From an uncultured Erysipelotrichaceae bacterium (GTDB lineage: Bacteria; Bacillota_I; Bacilli_A; Erysipelotrichales; Erysipelotrichaceae), in NCBI GenBank assembly GCA_902786245.1, contig CADABS010000031.1, positions 1 through 46,465 of the forward strand: a stretch of 46,465 bases of DNA. The letters run 5' to 3'. The notes under the pieces were generated by a model. It ran no database searches. It saw nothing but the letters and a program-made list of their open reading frames with translations, and had not been told where the DNA came from. Each line of letters starts with the position of its first letter. Position 1 is the first letter of the stretch. Below, in pieces: positions 25,975 to 33,948 of the stretch. A program made the translations under genes and the position numbers.

Positions 25975-27093
25975 TTGCCTTATATAGTGATGATTATTGA
26001 TGACATCACTGATTTGCTGCTGAATTATCGTGAAGAGTTTGAAAACCTGTATCTGAAGATAATCAATCAGGCAAACAGAGCCGGTGTATATTTAGTACTG
26101 AGCGCCCAATTGCCTTCTGCTGCAGTTATCCCTACATCGATCGTCAGAGCTTCAGCAATGCGGATTTCCTTTTCCGTAACCTCCCAAAGAGACAGCATGA
26201 TTATTCTTGAAGAAAAAGGTGCTGATTATTTAGCCGGAAATGGAGAATTTATATACAGAAATCTGAAGCAGAATGAAATTGAGAGGCTGCAGGGACTGTT
26301 TGTATCAGACAGTGAAATATCAAAGATATCAGACTATGCAAGGAAACTCGGCAAACCTGCGTATTTAGATCAATTCATTCTGATAGGAGCCGATTATTCG
26401 ACGGGCAGTATATTGATTAATGATGCTGTCACAGATCCTTTATATGATGAAATTGTAAGCAGGGTTAAAAAGAATGAAAATGTAACAACCTCATTCCTTA
26501 TGAGGGAATACGGAACCGGATATCACCGTGCAGCCGGACTGATGGATGCTTTGCGAGAAAACGGAATTATAGAAAACTGTAGGACTGTATCATCCGGTGA
26601 CACTGTTACTGCAGTAAGCACTGAGCAGACAACGGAGGATCTTAAAGTCCCTGAAATGAAATCACAGGAAACAGCACAGACGGAAGTGCCGCCACAGCAA
26701 GAACCTGATTTGGATTATTCCATGACATTGAAACTGGTCGGTGTGGAAGAAACGGTTTCAGATAATCAGACAGAGGAGAGCCGGAAACCGATTCGTAAAG
26801 ATATAGCAGATAAATCGGGAAAAGGAACTGAGAACAAGCAGGCTTCTGTAAAGATCGGTGACTGGATGGCCATGATAACGTTTATTCTGTTCGGTTTTGT
26901 ATTCCTCTGTGTTCTTACTGACAGTATCTGGCACCTGGTCATAGTACTGTTCAGCATATTCGGTTTTATGCTTTCTGCACCTTTCTTAAGAGGGCGGGTA
27001 ATGGATGTTATCAAAAACGATAATCTGCGATATGCATTGGTTGTATTGTGCTATTTCATTATCATAGTCTCTTATCTGAACAGAATACCCTGA
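25975..27093 (+). CDS. FtsK/SpoIIIE-type ATPase, C-terminal half of the split gene
   Basis: The frame is open from 25960, with TTG 25975 the first possible start. It begins at Walker B (LPYIVMIIDDITDLL; Asp294-Asp295 of the rebuilt protein) and continues with AGVYLVLSAQLPS, a sensor-like segment. A gamma-type winged helix follows (DPLYDEIV..TTSFLMREYGTGYHRAAGLMDALRENGII), the DNA-reading domain of FtsK/SpoIIIE. After an acidic linker come about three membrane helices (rebuilt residues about 582-655). C-terminal membrane anchoring is unusual, since FtsK has it at the N-terminus. Without the P-loop half this fragment cannot hydrolyse ATP. Confidence 0.75.
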   Translation: MPYIVMIIDDITDLLLNYREEFENLYLKIINQANRAGVYLVLSAQLPSAAVIPTSIVRASAMRISFSVTSQRDSMIILEEKGADYLAGNGEFIYRNLKQNEIERLQGLFVSDSEISKISDYARKLGKPAYLDQFILIGADYSTGSILINDAVTDPLYDEIVSRVKKNENVTTSFLMREYGTGYHRAAGLMDALRENGIIENCRTVSSGDTVTAVSTEQTTEDLKVPEMKSQETAQTEVPPQQEPDLDYSMTLKLVGVEETVSDNQTEESRKPIRKDIADKSGKGTENKQASVKIGDWMAMITFILFGFVFLCVLTDSIWHLVIVLFSIFGFMLSAPFLRGRVMDVIKNDNLRYALVVLCYFIIIVSYLNRIP

Positions 27094-27145
27094 TAAAATC
27101 ATTCGGTTTATGTAATATCCAAATGGCAGAAAGGATGGTACTCTC

Positions 27146-27526
27146 ATGAAAAAGCTATTTATATTATCACTGATCCTGCTGTTCCTGTGTGCCTGTACAA
27201 AGACATATACACTGGATGAGGGCAGATATATGCAGGATGGTTTAGTTGAAGGCAATGGTCTGGTACCGTATCTTCTTGTACAGGAAGGGAAACTGACAGT
27301 TGTACCTGATATCGTGATATCCTATGTTCCTTCCGGTACTGTTTCTGTAAAGGGTAATGAAGTAATCATGGAAACAGAATATGCAGATAAGTATTGTGTA
27401 TTCGCATTTAAACTGACTGATGATAATACACTGCAGTTTCTGTCAGAGAAGTCGGAACTACCGGATCTGTTCGGGACCTGGGATAACGGCATCATTTTCA
27501 GACTTGCAGATGAGCAGGGACAGTAA
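27146..27526 (+). CDS. Small lipoprotein
   Basis: A 126-residue protein with a lipoprotein signal (MKKLFILSLILLFLCAC, lipidated Cys17) and a compact beta-rich domain of about 105 residues with no catalytic motif. AAAGGAT precedes the start. Base composition returns to that of the surrounding chromosome here, so the island ends between 27094 and 27145. It resembles small calycin-like lipoproteins, but no family is certain. Confidence 0.7.
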   Translation: MKKLFILSLILLFLCACTKTYTLDEGRYMQDGLVEGNGLVPYLLVQEGKLTVVPDIVISYVPSGTVSVKGNEVIMETEYADKYCVFAFKLTDDNTLQFLSEKSELPDLFGTWDNGIIFRLADEQGQ

Positions 27527-27773
27527 CTTCTGCTCTCTAAACACAGCAGCGCAATAAGCATTTTCGAGGCTGTTCCTGCTTTGAAATGAAGCATTTATGT
27601 GGGGAGTTGTGGACAAAGAGTGGACAAACGCAATGAACCGGGGATAAATGCTGTGAATCGTGGAAAAACACCGGAAATGTGGAAAAAAGTGCAGGGAAAA
27701 AGACAGTAAAATGGGAGAAAATCGACAGTAATATTAGAAGTTTTCAACTATTTTTATCTGTTACAATATATAT
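27527..27773 (+). promoter_or_regulatory. Intergenic region with phased GTGGA/A-tract repeats and a promoter
   Basis: No gene is seen. Between 27608 and 27686 there are copies of TGTGGACAA, AGTGGACAA, CGGGGATAA, CGTGGAAAA and TGTGGAAAA starting at 27608, 27619, 27639, 27659 and 27678, all on one strand and close to whole helical turns. They resemble degenerate DnaA boxes (TGTGGATAA) and also give phased A-tracts that should bend DNA. A probable promoter follows: TTTTCA about 15 bases before TACAAT (27762-27767). Confidence 0.4.
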
Positions 27774-27813
27774 GTAAACCGAAGGCCTGACGTTTACTGG
27801 AAAGAGTGTAAAC
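27774..27813 (+). promoter_or_regulatory. Alternating GTAAAC/GTTTAC/GTAAAC repeats before a start codon
   Basis: GTAAAC (27774-27779), GTTTAC (27792-27797) and GTAAAC (27808-27813). The middle copy can pair with either neighbour; the second hairpin would enclose the ribosome site GGAAAGAG in its loop five bases before ATG 27818. They could be operator half-sites or a translational switch. Confidence 0.45.
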
Positions 27814-27817
27814 GATA

Positions 27818-28285
27818 ATGAAAATTGAATATGATGAGCTGGCTGAACAGGTCAGAAACAGTACAGATCCTGTTGATACATTTCTTGCGTCATGGGATGC
27901 AAATGAGCTTTTATTGGACTGCATGTCTTTGAAAGATAATCAGAGAACGTTATTGAGAAGCTGTATTTCTGATCTTCTGGAACTGCAGAAGGCATCATTA
28001 TGGCAGGAAAAAAGCGATGCGGAAAGAACGGTTCACAACCCGGATGGGGATTTCAGATATAATCTTCTGGATGATTTCAGCACGAAGAGAATCATCAGAG
28101 GTCAGGAAATCATTGACTGGATCACTGATAACCAGGTAGAGGATGTGAGTATCATTACCACGGATGACGGACTGTATTTCAGTCTGACAGATATCCATGA
28201 TTCAGATCATTACGTGGAGTTCAGACTGAACCGGGCTACGCGCAGGCCAAGATATGAGGCTTATGAAATGCATATGAAAGAGTAA
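27818..28285 (+). CDS. Hypothetical cytoplasmic protein
   Basis: A 155-residue soluble acidic protein with a helical N-terminal half (1-75) and a beta-rich C-terminal half (about 95-150, IIDWITDNQVEDVSIITTDDGLYF). I recognise no family. It has a clear ribosome site (GGAAAGAG) within the repeats just upstream, and stands alone between a lipoprotein and a rhodanese gene. Confidence 0.6.
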   Translation: MKIEYDELAEQVRNSTDPVDTFLASWDANELLLDCMSLKDNQRTLLRSCISDLLELQKASLWQEKSDAERTVHNPDGDFRYNLLDDFSTKRIIRGQEIIDWITDNQVEDVSIITTDDGLYFSLTDIHDSDHYVEFRLNRATRRPRYEAYEMHMKE

Positions 28286-28410
28286 TGACTGTTCCGGTGA
28301 AGGTGCCGCCCGGTCCGCAAAGGGTACCAGTATGACCGGTGATCTGTTATATGCAATCTGAGGTATACTGATAGCAGTAAAGCAGTACAGGATGTACAGA
28401 AGGAGCAGAC

Positions 28411-28803
28411 ATGAAATACTTCGTATGTTTACTTGCACTGGTATTATCCGGATGCGGTATATTTCAGCCATTGGACAAAGACGGCATGATCTATGAAGAC
28501 AGAACTCTGATTACCCTGGAACAGGCAAAGGAAAAGATGGCAGAAGACGGTGCAGTGATCATCGATGCCAGAACACAGGAAGAATATGACGAAGGGCATA
28601 TTCCCGGTGCCATTGCAATTCCGGTGGGAACCATCGGAACTGTCCGTCCGGAACAGCTGCCGGATCTGGATGCGGTGATACTGATTTACTGCAAAGAAGG
28701 CAGGTGTGCTTCGGAGGCGGCCAGCCGGCTGATTGATCTTGGCTATATGCATGTCTATAACTTCGGCGGCATCGAAGACTGGGACGGCGAAATCGTAAAG
28801 TAA
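28411..28803 (+). CDS. Rhodanese-domain lipoprotein
   Basis: A 130-residue lipoprotein: signal MKYFVCLLALVLSGC (Cys15) and one rhodanese domain (about 33-130) with IIDARTQEEYDEGHIPGA and the active-site loop YCKEGRCASEAA (Cys94; a second Cys, Cys99, within the loop). Rhodaneses move sulfane sulfur. Exported single-domain forms are thought to handle persulfide or thiol groups at the cell surface. AAGGAGC precedes the start. The extra Cys in the loop is unusual and could form a disulfide. Confidence 0.85.
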   Translation: MKYFVCLLALVLSGCGIFQPLDKDGMIYEDRTLITLEQAKEKMAEDGAVIIDARTQEEYDEGHIPGAIAIPVGTIGTVRPEQLPDLDAVILIYCKEGRCASEAASRLIDLGYMHVYNFGGIEDWDGEIVK

Positions 28804-28816
28804 AGGAATCCGGTTC

Positions 28817-28863
28817 AATGGATGTTTCTCTGAATTTAACAGGGGGACATCCATTTTGTTTTC
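28817..28863 (+). terminator. Rho-independent terminator
   Basis: AATGGATGT (28817-28825) pairs with ACATCCATT (28847-28855), followed by TTGTTTTC. Directly after the rhodanese gene. Confidence 0.7.
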
Positions 28864-29045
28864 TCCTGTATCCGGCAGCTGATCTTCAACCATGAGGGCA
28901 AGGTGTCTGTAAACCTGAAATTGGTTTCTCTGTTTCTTCTCTGTTTCATTGAGCGATCATATGACAAAGAATCCTTGATTTGCGATCAGCCATGATACAA
29001 TAAGCATATAGGTTTGTATTACTAACTAGTGAATGAGATGATGAG

Positions 29046-29171
29046 GTGATTATTCTTACTGTTTACAAGCTCTGCGACATGGTGCTGATCGATAACTTTC
29101 TGCTTTTGAAGTTTCTTTTTTTCCAGTATTACTATCCGGAAGTCGCTGATGTCATGACTGACAGGAAATAA
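29046..29171 (+). CDS. Possible 41-residue small ORF
   Basis: A GTG-started frame encoding a hydrophobic peptide (VYKLCDMVLIDNFLLLKFLF..), preceded only by a weak GATGAG. A promoter-like pair CCTTGA/TACAAT lies about 70 bases upstream. It may be a small membrane peptide, but it may equally be chance within decayed sequence. No family recognised. Confidence 0.2.
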   Translation: MIILTVYKLCDMVLIDNFLLLKFLFFQYYYPEVADVMTDRK

Positions 29172-29310
29172 GGTTTCATTATCAAATTCAGCTGCTGAAG
29201 CTCTTTATCATCTTTCCGGCCGTATCCGCCCTTGCCGCTGTGATCTGCAGCAGATTTGCATCCGGCATGTAAAGGGCAGGAATGCACAATCACTGATTCT
29301 TTTCATCATC
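29165..29310 (-). pseudogene. Possible transposase remnant
   Basis: On the minus strand, one frame reads HSCPLHAGCKSAADHSGKGGYG, resembling the CxxCPxxxxCK zinc-binding segment of IS1182-type DDE transposases, before stops. No terminal repeats or other domains are visible. The rest of 28864-29400 holds no other gene that I can support. Confidence 0.3.
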
Positions 29311-29400
29311 CGTCCGTATCATTCAGGTGTTTTCTGAAGCAGTCCCGGTGTTTTCTTCTCTGCGATGACGGGTATAATACTGTTGAGGTTGAACACGATT

Positions 29401-30969
29401 ATGAATAATCAGAAGTTTTTTGATGAAAGGTATGATGTGATCGTCATCGGCGGTGCTCTGGCCGGTCTTGCGTCTGCTCTGACGCTGGCGTCGAAAGGAA
29501 AGAAGGTGCTTGTTCTCGAACAGCACAACCTGCCGGGCGGTGTTGCGACATCGTTTGTAAGAAGCGGCGTGGAAATTGAAGGAACGCTGCATGAAATGAT
29601 GTCGATCGGACCGAAGGAATCACCTTTGAAGATCCGGAAGTTCTTTGATGAGATGGGTGTCGATATCGAATGGCTGCGGGTGCCCGATGCCTACCGGTTC
29701 GTCGACGGAAAGAAGAAGACCGATGTGCTTGTCCATCCGGGAACGCACGGGAATTTTGAAACGCCTGCCTTTGAAATCGCGCAGGCATGCGGCGACAGTG
29801 ACGGAAGCGTATTCCATGCGATCCTTGAACTGCTGCAGCTGTGCCATCGCGTCTATAACTCGGTCAATGTTCTTTCCGTTACCCATATGTCCAAGGCGCG
29901 GATGCTGATAGAACATCCTGACTTTGTCCGAACCGCCGGCTACAGCGCAAAGGAAGTCATCGATACATTCCATCTGCCGGATACCGCTGTCGATATTCTT
30001 TCCGCCTACTGGATCTATGTCGGCGATGTCATTGACAATCTGCCGTTTACCGTATGGGCAGTGCTGATGGCGGATTATCTCGGATACGGCTCCTATGTGC
30101 CGGCGAAATTTTCCCATGAGATGTCCCTGAAGATGGCGGAAAGGGCCATGGAGATGGGATGCCAGGCGGAATTCGGTATCCGGGTGGATAAGATCCTGGC
30201 TGAAAACGGCCATGTCAAAGGCGTACGGTTAATGAACGGGGAAGAGATCCAGAGCGATTATGTCATCTGTTCGGCATATCCGGATAAAGCCTATACGTCG
30301 ATGATCGAACCGCTGTCGGAAGTACCCGATGGCGCATTGAAATTCGTCAATGCAAAAACGGTCGGCGTCAGCTGCTTCTCGGTGGTGATGCTGCTGGATC
30401 AGAGCCCGGAAGAACTCGGCATCCATGATTATTCGACATTCTATGCGCCGCATGGCATGGATCTCAACACGATCTTTGAAGAATACGCGACAGAGGGACC
30501 GTACAATTACATCACCTCGATCTGCACGAATCTCGCCAATCCGAACGCTTCGCCGAAAGGCACCTGTATCTATTCGATCACGGCGCTGCCGCGGCCGGAA
30601 GGATGGTTCGGCGTCAATGAAGAAAACTACGAAGAGATGAAACAGAAGAATGCCGAATACTTTATCCGGATGGAATCGGAAAGACTCGGTGTCAGCCTGA
30701 AAGACCATATTCTTGAAATCGTCATTGAAACACCGGTGACCATCAGCCACTATACCGGCGCCTATCAGGGATCTGTCTACGGATATATGCATACGATGGA
30801 TGACCATATCGTCGCAAGGCTGCAGATGTCCGAAGCGGAAAACTATATTCATGGTCTTGCCTTTGCCGGTGCCCATCAGATTTCCGGCGATGGCATGGGC
30901 CCTGCCGTAACCAACGGCAGAAAGGCCGCAAAGATCATTCTGGATATGATGGAGGAGGCACAGGGATGA
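29401..30969 (+). CDS. FAD-dependent desaturase/isomerase-like oxidoreductase
   Basis: A 522-residue flavoprotein of the phytoene-desaturase/carotenoid-isomerase superfamily: N-terminal Rossmann loop YDVIVIGGALAGLASAL followed by LEQHNLPGG, and C-terminal FAD closure GLAFAGAHQISGDGMGPAVTNGR with the last helix AAKIILDMM. The third glycine of GxGxxG is Ala (GGALAG). In non-photosynthetic Bacillota such genes often act on unsaturated lipids, quinones or other hydrophobic substrates, and no carotenoid gene is near. It overlaps the next gene by ATGA, which pairs it with a ferredoxin-type reductase. The start lacks a strong ribosome site; ATG 29401 is set by the Rossmann strand. Confidence 0.75.
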   Translation: MNNQKFFDERYDVIVIGGALAGLASALTLASKGKKVLVLEQHNLPGGVATSFVRSGVEIEGTLHEMMSIGPKESPLKIRKFFDEMGVDIEWLRVPDAYRFVDGKKKTDVLVHPGTHGNFETPAFEIAQACGDSDGSVFHAILELLQLCHRVYNSVNVLSVTHMSKARMLIEHPDFVRTAGYSAKEVIDTFHLPDTAVDILSAYWIYVGDVIDNLPFTVWAVLMADYLGYGSYVPAKFSHEMSLKMAERAMEMGCQAEFGIRVDKILAENGHVKGVRLMNGEEIQSDYVICSAYPDKAYTSMIEPLSEVPDGALKFVNAKTVGVSCFSVVMLLDQSPEELGIHDYSTFYAPHGMDLNTIFEEYATEGPYNYITSICTNLANPNASPKGTCIYSITALPRPEGWFGVNEENYEEMKQKNAEYFIRMESERLGVSLKDHILEIVIETPVTISHYTGAYQGSVYGYMHTMDDHIVARLQMSEAENYIHGLAFAGAHQISGDGMGPAVTNGRKAAKIILDMMEEAQG

Positions 30970-32147
30970 AAGTCAGAAACTTTATTGAAGATGTCGGCGG
31001 TGCGTCCCGTGTGACAAAACGCAGACAGGCCGTCTATGACAAAGCCTCAAATACACCCAAGCCCTTTGATCCGATCGGCGATACCGCGAAGAAACTGCAT
31101 CCCGGCTTCATCGATCTGACCGTCACATCCGTCAGACAGTCCGGTAAAGACGCGCGTACGATCCGCTTTACGGCGGATCATCTGCCGTATTTCAAAGCCG
31201 GTCAGTTCATGACCCTGCGCATGAAAATCGGCGATTCCATTGTCACCAGGCCGTACTCGATCAGCTCTGCGCCATATGAGACACGCGGCGAAGCTCCGTT
31301 TATTGAGATCACCGTGCGCAGGCCCAGAAAAGACGGCTTTGCGGCAGACTGGCTCTATGACAATGTGAAAGAGGGAGATACATTCACCGGCGAAGCAGGC
31401 CTTGGCGAATTCTGCCATGAACCGCTGCGCGACGCAGACAGGATCATGGCCCTGGCAGGAGGAAGCGGAATCACGCCGTTTGTCTCGATGGCAAAGGAAA
31501 TCAGAAACGGAAAGATGAAAGCGGACCTGACCATCCTGTACGGTTCAAGAAACGAAGAAGAGATCATTCTGAAGGAAGAACTGGAGGAATGCATTTGTGA
31601 CCATGTGCGGGTCATTCATGTATTGAGCGAGCCGGAAGAAGGCTGGACAGGGGAAACAGGCTTCCTCACAAAAGAACTGATCGGAAAATATACACAGGGC
31701 GATACGTCATACTTCATCTGCGGCCCGCAGGTCATGTATGCGTATATGCTGAAACAGCTGGAAGAAATGAATGTGCCGAAGCGGCGCATCCGCTGCGAAG
31801 TATTCGGCCAGGCAGCCGATATTACAAAAGACACCAGCTACCCGTCAGAAATCAAAGACAGTGTATTTGATCTGAGAGTCGAGCAGGGTACGGCTTCACA
31901 GGTGATCCCGGCAAGGGCAGACGAATCCATCGCCGCGGCGCTGGAAAGGGCAGGCATCGTAATCCATACCCGCTGCCGCAGCGGGGCCTGTGGAATCTGC
32001 CGCATCAAAGTGCTATCCGGCAGATACCATGTGCGTACGGAAAATGACGGCCGAAGGGCAGCGGACAAAGAATTCAATTATGTCCATGCCTGCGCGGCCT
32101 ATCCGCTCTCCGATCTGACCGTAAAAATCAATATCCCCATGCAATAG
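30966..32147 (+). CDS. Flavin reductase with 2Fe-2S ferredoxin domain
   Basis: A 393-residue three-domain oxidoreductase. FAD-binding barrel with RPYSISSA (about residue 94), NAD(P)-binding domain with GGSGITPF (about 162) and YFICGPQVMYAYM, and a C-terminal plant-type 2Fe-2S domain with CRSGACGIC and a later Cys (HACAAYPLSDL). It passes electrons from NAD(P)H through FAD to the iron-sulfur centre. An N-terminal segment of about 45 residues before the barrel is extra. It shares four bases with the desaturase-like gene, so it is probably that enzyme's electron donor; this partnership is inferred from coupling. Confidence 0.85.
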   Translation: MKVRNFIEDVGGASRVTKRRQAVYDKASNTPKPFDPIGDTAKKLHPGFIDLTVTSVRQSGKDARTIRFTADHLPYFKAGQFMTLRMKIGDSIVTRPYSISSAPYETRGEAPFIEITVRRPRKDGFAADWLYDNVKEGDTFTGEAGLGEFCHEPLRDADRIMALAGGSGITPFVSMAKEIRNGKMKADLTILYGSRNEEEIILKEELEECICDHVRVIHVLSEPEEGWTGETGFLTKELIGKYTQGDTSYFICGPQVMYAYMLKQLEEMNVPKRRIRCEVFGQAADITKDTSYPSEIKDSVFDLRVEQGTASQVIPARADESIAAALERAGIVIHTRCRSGACGICRIKVLSGRYHVRTENDGRRAADKEFNYVHACAAYPLSDLTVKINIPMQ

Positions 32148-32153
32148 CAGAAG

Positions 32154-32190
32154 AAACACCTGATTTGAATATTTCAGGTGTTTTCTGTTT
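32154..32190 (+). terminator. Rho-independent terminator
   Basis: AAACACCTGA and TCAGGTGTTT form a 10-bp stem with a short loop and run into TTCTGTTTCT. It ends the two-gene oxidoreductase operon. Confidence 0.8.
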
Positions 32191-32216
32191 CTCTGCCGGT
32201 GGTATCATATTCATAT

Positions 32217-32232
32217 GTTAGAATAAACTAAC
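32217..32232 (+). promoter_or_regulatory. GTTAG-N6-CTAAC palindrome (candidate operator, copy 1)
   Basis: GTTAGAATAAACTAAC, 31 bases before an alpha/beta hydrolase gene. The same pattern and spacing occur before the other alpha/beta hydrolase gene at 38276-38291, suggesting one regulator (TetR-like site geometry) for both. Confidence 0.5.
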
Positions 32233-32263
32233 TTATGTATATGAATGAAACAGGGAGATTGAT

Positions 32264-33037
32264 ATGCAGTTTGATGAAATGGGAAACAGAAACGGGAAGA
32301 CATTGATGTTATTGCCGGGAACGGCCTGCGACTATCAGACAAATTTCGGCAATGTGCTGGAAGCGCTGGGTGAGAAATACCATCTGATCTGCGTCAATTA
32401 TGACGGCTTTGACGGCAGCGGTCTGATCTTTCCGGATATCATCACGGTCACGGAAAAGATCGAAGACTATATTCTCGAAAACTACAACGGAAAGATCGAC
32501 GGGGCCATCGGATCTTCCCTTGGCAGCACTTTCGTCGGCCAGCTGATCCAGAGGAGAAGAGTGCATATTGATCATGGTATTTTCGGCAGTCCGGACCTGG
32601 ACCAGAGCGGCAGGTTTTCCGCCTGGCTGCAGTCCAAACTCGTCGTTCCCTTACTGACCGGCTTTACGAAAAACGAAAAGAAACGGGCAAAGACAAAGGA
32701 AAAGCTCAAAGGTTTCTTTGAAATGAGCGATGAGACAGCCGACCGCTTCATGGAATGCTTTTCCAGGTTTTCGCCGGTTTCCATCAAAAACGAATATTAT
32801 TCGGATCTCCTGACATGGCTGGATGATGACATTGCGGTCGAAGGCACGAAGTTTCATTTCATCTATGCCGAAAAGATGGGCGAGAAGTATCTCAAACGCT
32901 ATCTGAAGTATTTCCATGACCCCGAGATCCGTTCATTCCCCATGCAGCATGAACAGTGGGTATTCGGCGGACCCGAATACGCGGCGCCTGTGCTGCAGGC
33001 AATCGATGAATTTATGGAATTGCAGGTGAAGAAATGA
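32264..33037 (+). CDS. Alpha/beta hydrolase
   Basis: A 257-residue alpha/beta hydrolase: oxyanion region LLPGTACDY (about 17-25), nucleophile elbow GSSLGS with the Ser in GAIGSSLGSTFVG (about 82-88), and the C-terminal His probably in MQHEQWVFGG (about 229-238). The helical cap (about 115-175) is Lys/Glu-rich. Substrate unknown. GGGAG lies 6 bases before the start. Likely controlled by the palindrome just upstream. Confidence 0.75.
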   Translation: MQFDEMGNRNGKTLMLLPGTACDYQTNFGNVLEALGEKYHLICVNYDGFDGSGLIFPDIITVTEKIEDYILENYNGKIDGAIGSSLGSTFVGQLIQRRRVHIDHGIFGSPDLDQSGRFSAWLQSKLVVPLLTGFTKNEKKRAKTKEKLKGFFEMSDETADRFMECFSRFSPVSIKNEYYSDLLTWLDDDIAVEGTKFHFIYAEKMGEKYLKRYLKYFHDPEIRSFPMQHEQWVFGGPEYAAPVLQAIDEFMELQVKK

Positions 33038-33057
33038 ATCATATAAAAGCGCAGGAA

Positions 33058-33080
33058 CTGTTCTGCTTCGGGCAGATCAG
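33058..33080 (+). other. TTCGG-loop hairpin after the hydrolase gene
   Basis: CTG-T-TCTGC-TTCGG-GCAGA-T-CAG forms a compact hairpin with a stable UUCG-type loop but no T-run. It could stabilise the 3' end or be a weak terminator. Confidence 0.3.
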
Positions 33081-33168
33081 CCGGTCATATCGCTTTGTGA
33101 ACTGTTTTATCCGGAAATCCGGAAGTGCGGTAAAATAGAAACAGTAAAAACAGACGGAGGTATCGTTC

Positions 33169-33810
33169 ATGAAACAGATAATTCTCAGCAGAATGCGCAG
33201 AGAGTATACGCTCGAGCCGCGTGAAATGGGCAGCCTCAGAACCATTCAGAAATTCCCGTACCGCTTTGACTGCGAAGCATATACCGTCAAGGGCGTTGGA
33301 AATCTGTTCTTTATTTCCATGAAGGCAATGTTCGGCCTGATGACCATGTCGACAGCTGTCATTACACCGCTTGACAGAGATCTTTCCTTTGCGAACTTTG
33401 ACATTGTCAAAGCGGCTGGCAAAGAGACGTATATGTTTGAAATGTATAAGAGCGCGCTCCATGATCCTGATTTTTCTTCCTTCCGGACGATCAGAAAGGA
33501 ATTTGGCGACCTGACGGATTATGAATCAAAGCCGCGCTGGTATGACGCGCTGCGCCTTGAACCATCCATTTCCAAGACGGGAAGGAAGATCGGCGGCAGA
33601 GCAGAGAGAATGATGGAAACATGCCTTGAGGCATATCTTGTGCTGCTGCGCAATGCGCCGGAATGCGACAGGGAAGCCAAGAAAAAAGCGGTTGAAGAAT
33701 ACACCGGACGCCTGATCAGTGAAGGCGGCGCTGCCGTTGACAGCATGAATAAGATCATCGGACGGGAAAAGACAGCCGAGCTGATAAGCACATATATGTA
33801 CGGTCTCTGA
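33169..33810 (+). CDS. Conserved-looking hypothetical protein
   Basis: A 213-residue soluble protein with an excellent ribosome site (ACGGAGG). The N-terminal half is beta-rich (CEAYTVKGVGNLFFISMKAMFGLMTM, about 36-62) and the C-terminal half is helical (EYLVLLRNAP, SMNKIIGREKTAELISTYMYG). I do not recognise a domain. No membrane segment and no Cys clusters. It stands between the hydrolase and a terminator, perhaps alone. Confidence 0.6.
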   Translation: MKQIILSRMRREYTLEPREMGSLRTIQKFPYRFDCEAYTVKGVGNLFFISMKAMFGLMTMSTAVITPLDRDLSFANFDIVKAAGKETYMFEMYKSALHDPDFSSFRTIRKEFGDLTDYESKPRWYDALRLEPSISKTGRKIGGRAERMMETCLEAYLVLLRNAPECDREAKKKAVEEYTGRLISEGGAAVDSMNKIIGREKTAELISTYMYGL

Positions 33811-33821
33811 AATGGGAAAAG

Positions 33822-33851
33822 CATACCGATCATAAACGGTGTGTTTTTTTT
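33822..33851 (+). terminator. Rho-independent terminator
   Basis: ATACCG/CGGTGT stem with an 8-base loop and GTGTTTTTTTTC after it. Confidence 0.8.
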
Positions 33852-33900
33852 CTGTATTCCGGTGCAGGTGAGAAGTATTTTGTCGCCTGAGAGACGACCT

Positions 33901-33929
33901 CTGCAGTATATGGAAAGACTATACTGCAG
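33901..33929 (+). promoter_or_regulatory. Perfect 10-bp inverted repeat upstream of a gene pair
   Basis: CTGCAGTATA at 33901-33910 and TATACTGCAG at 33920-33929, with nine bases between. The AAGGAGG ribosome site of the next gene begins four bases later. It could be an operator or a 5' RNA hairpin. Confidence 0.5.
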
Positions 33930-33948
33930 GTGAAGGAGGACATTGACG

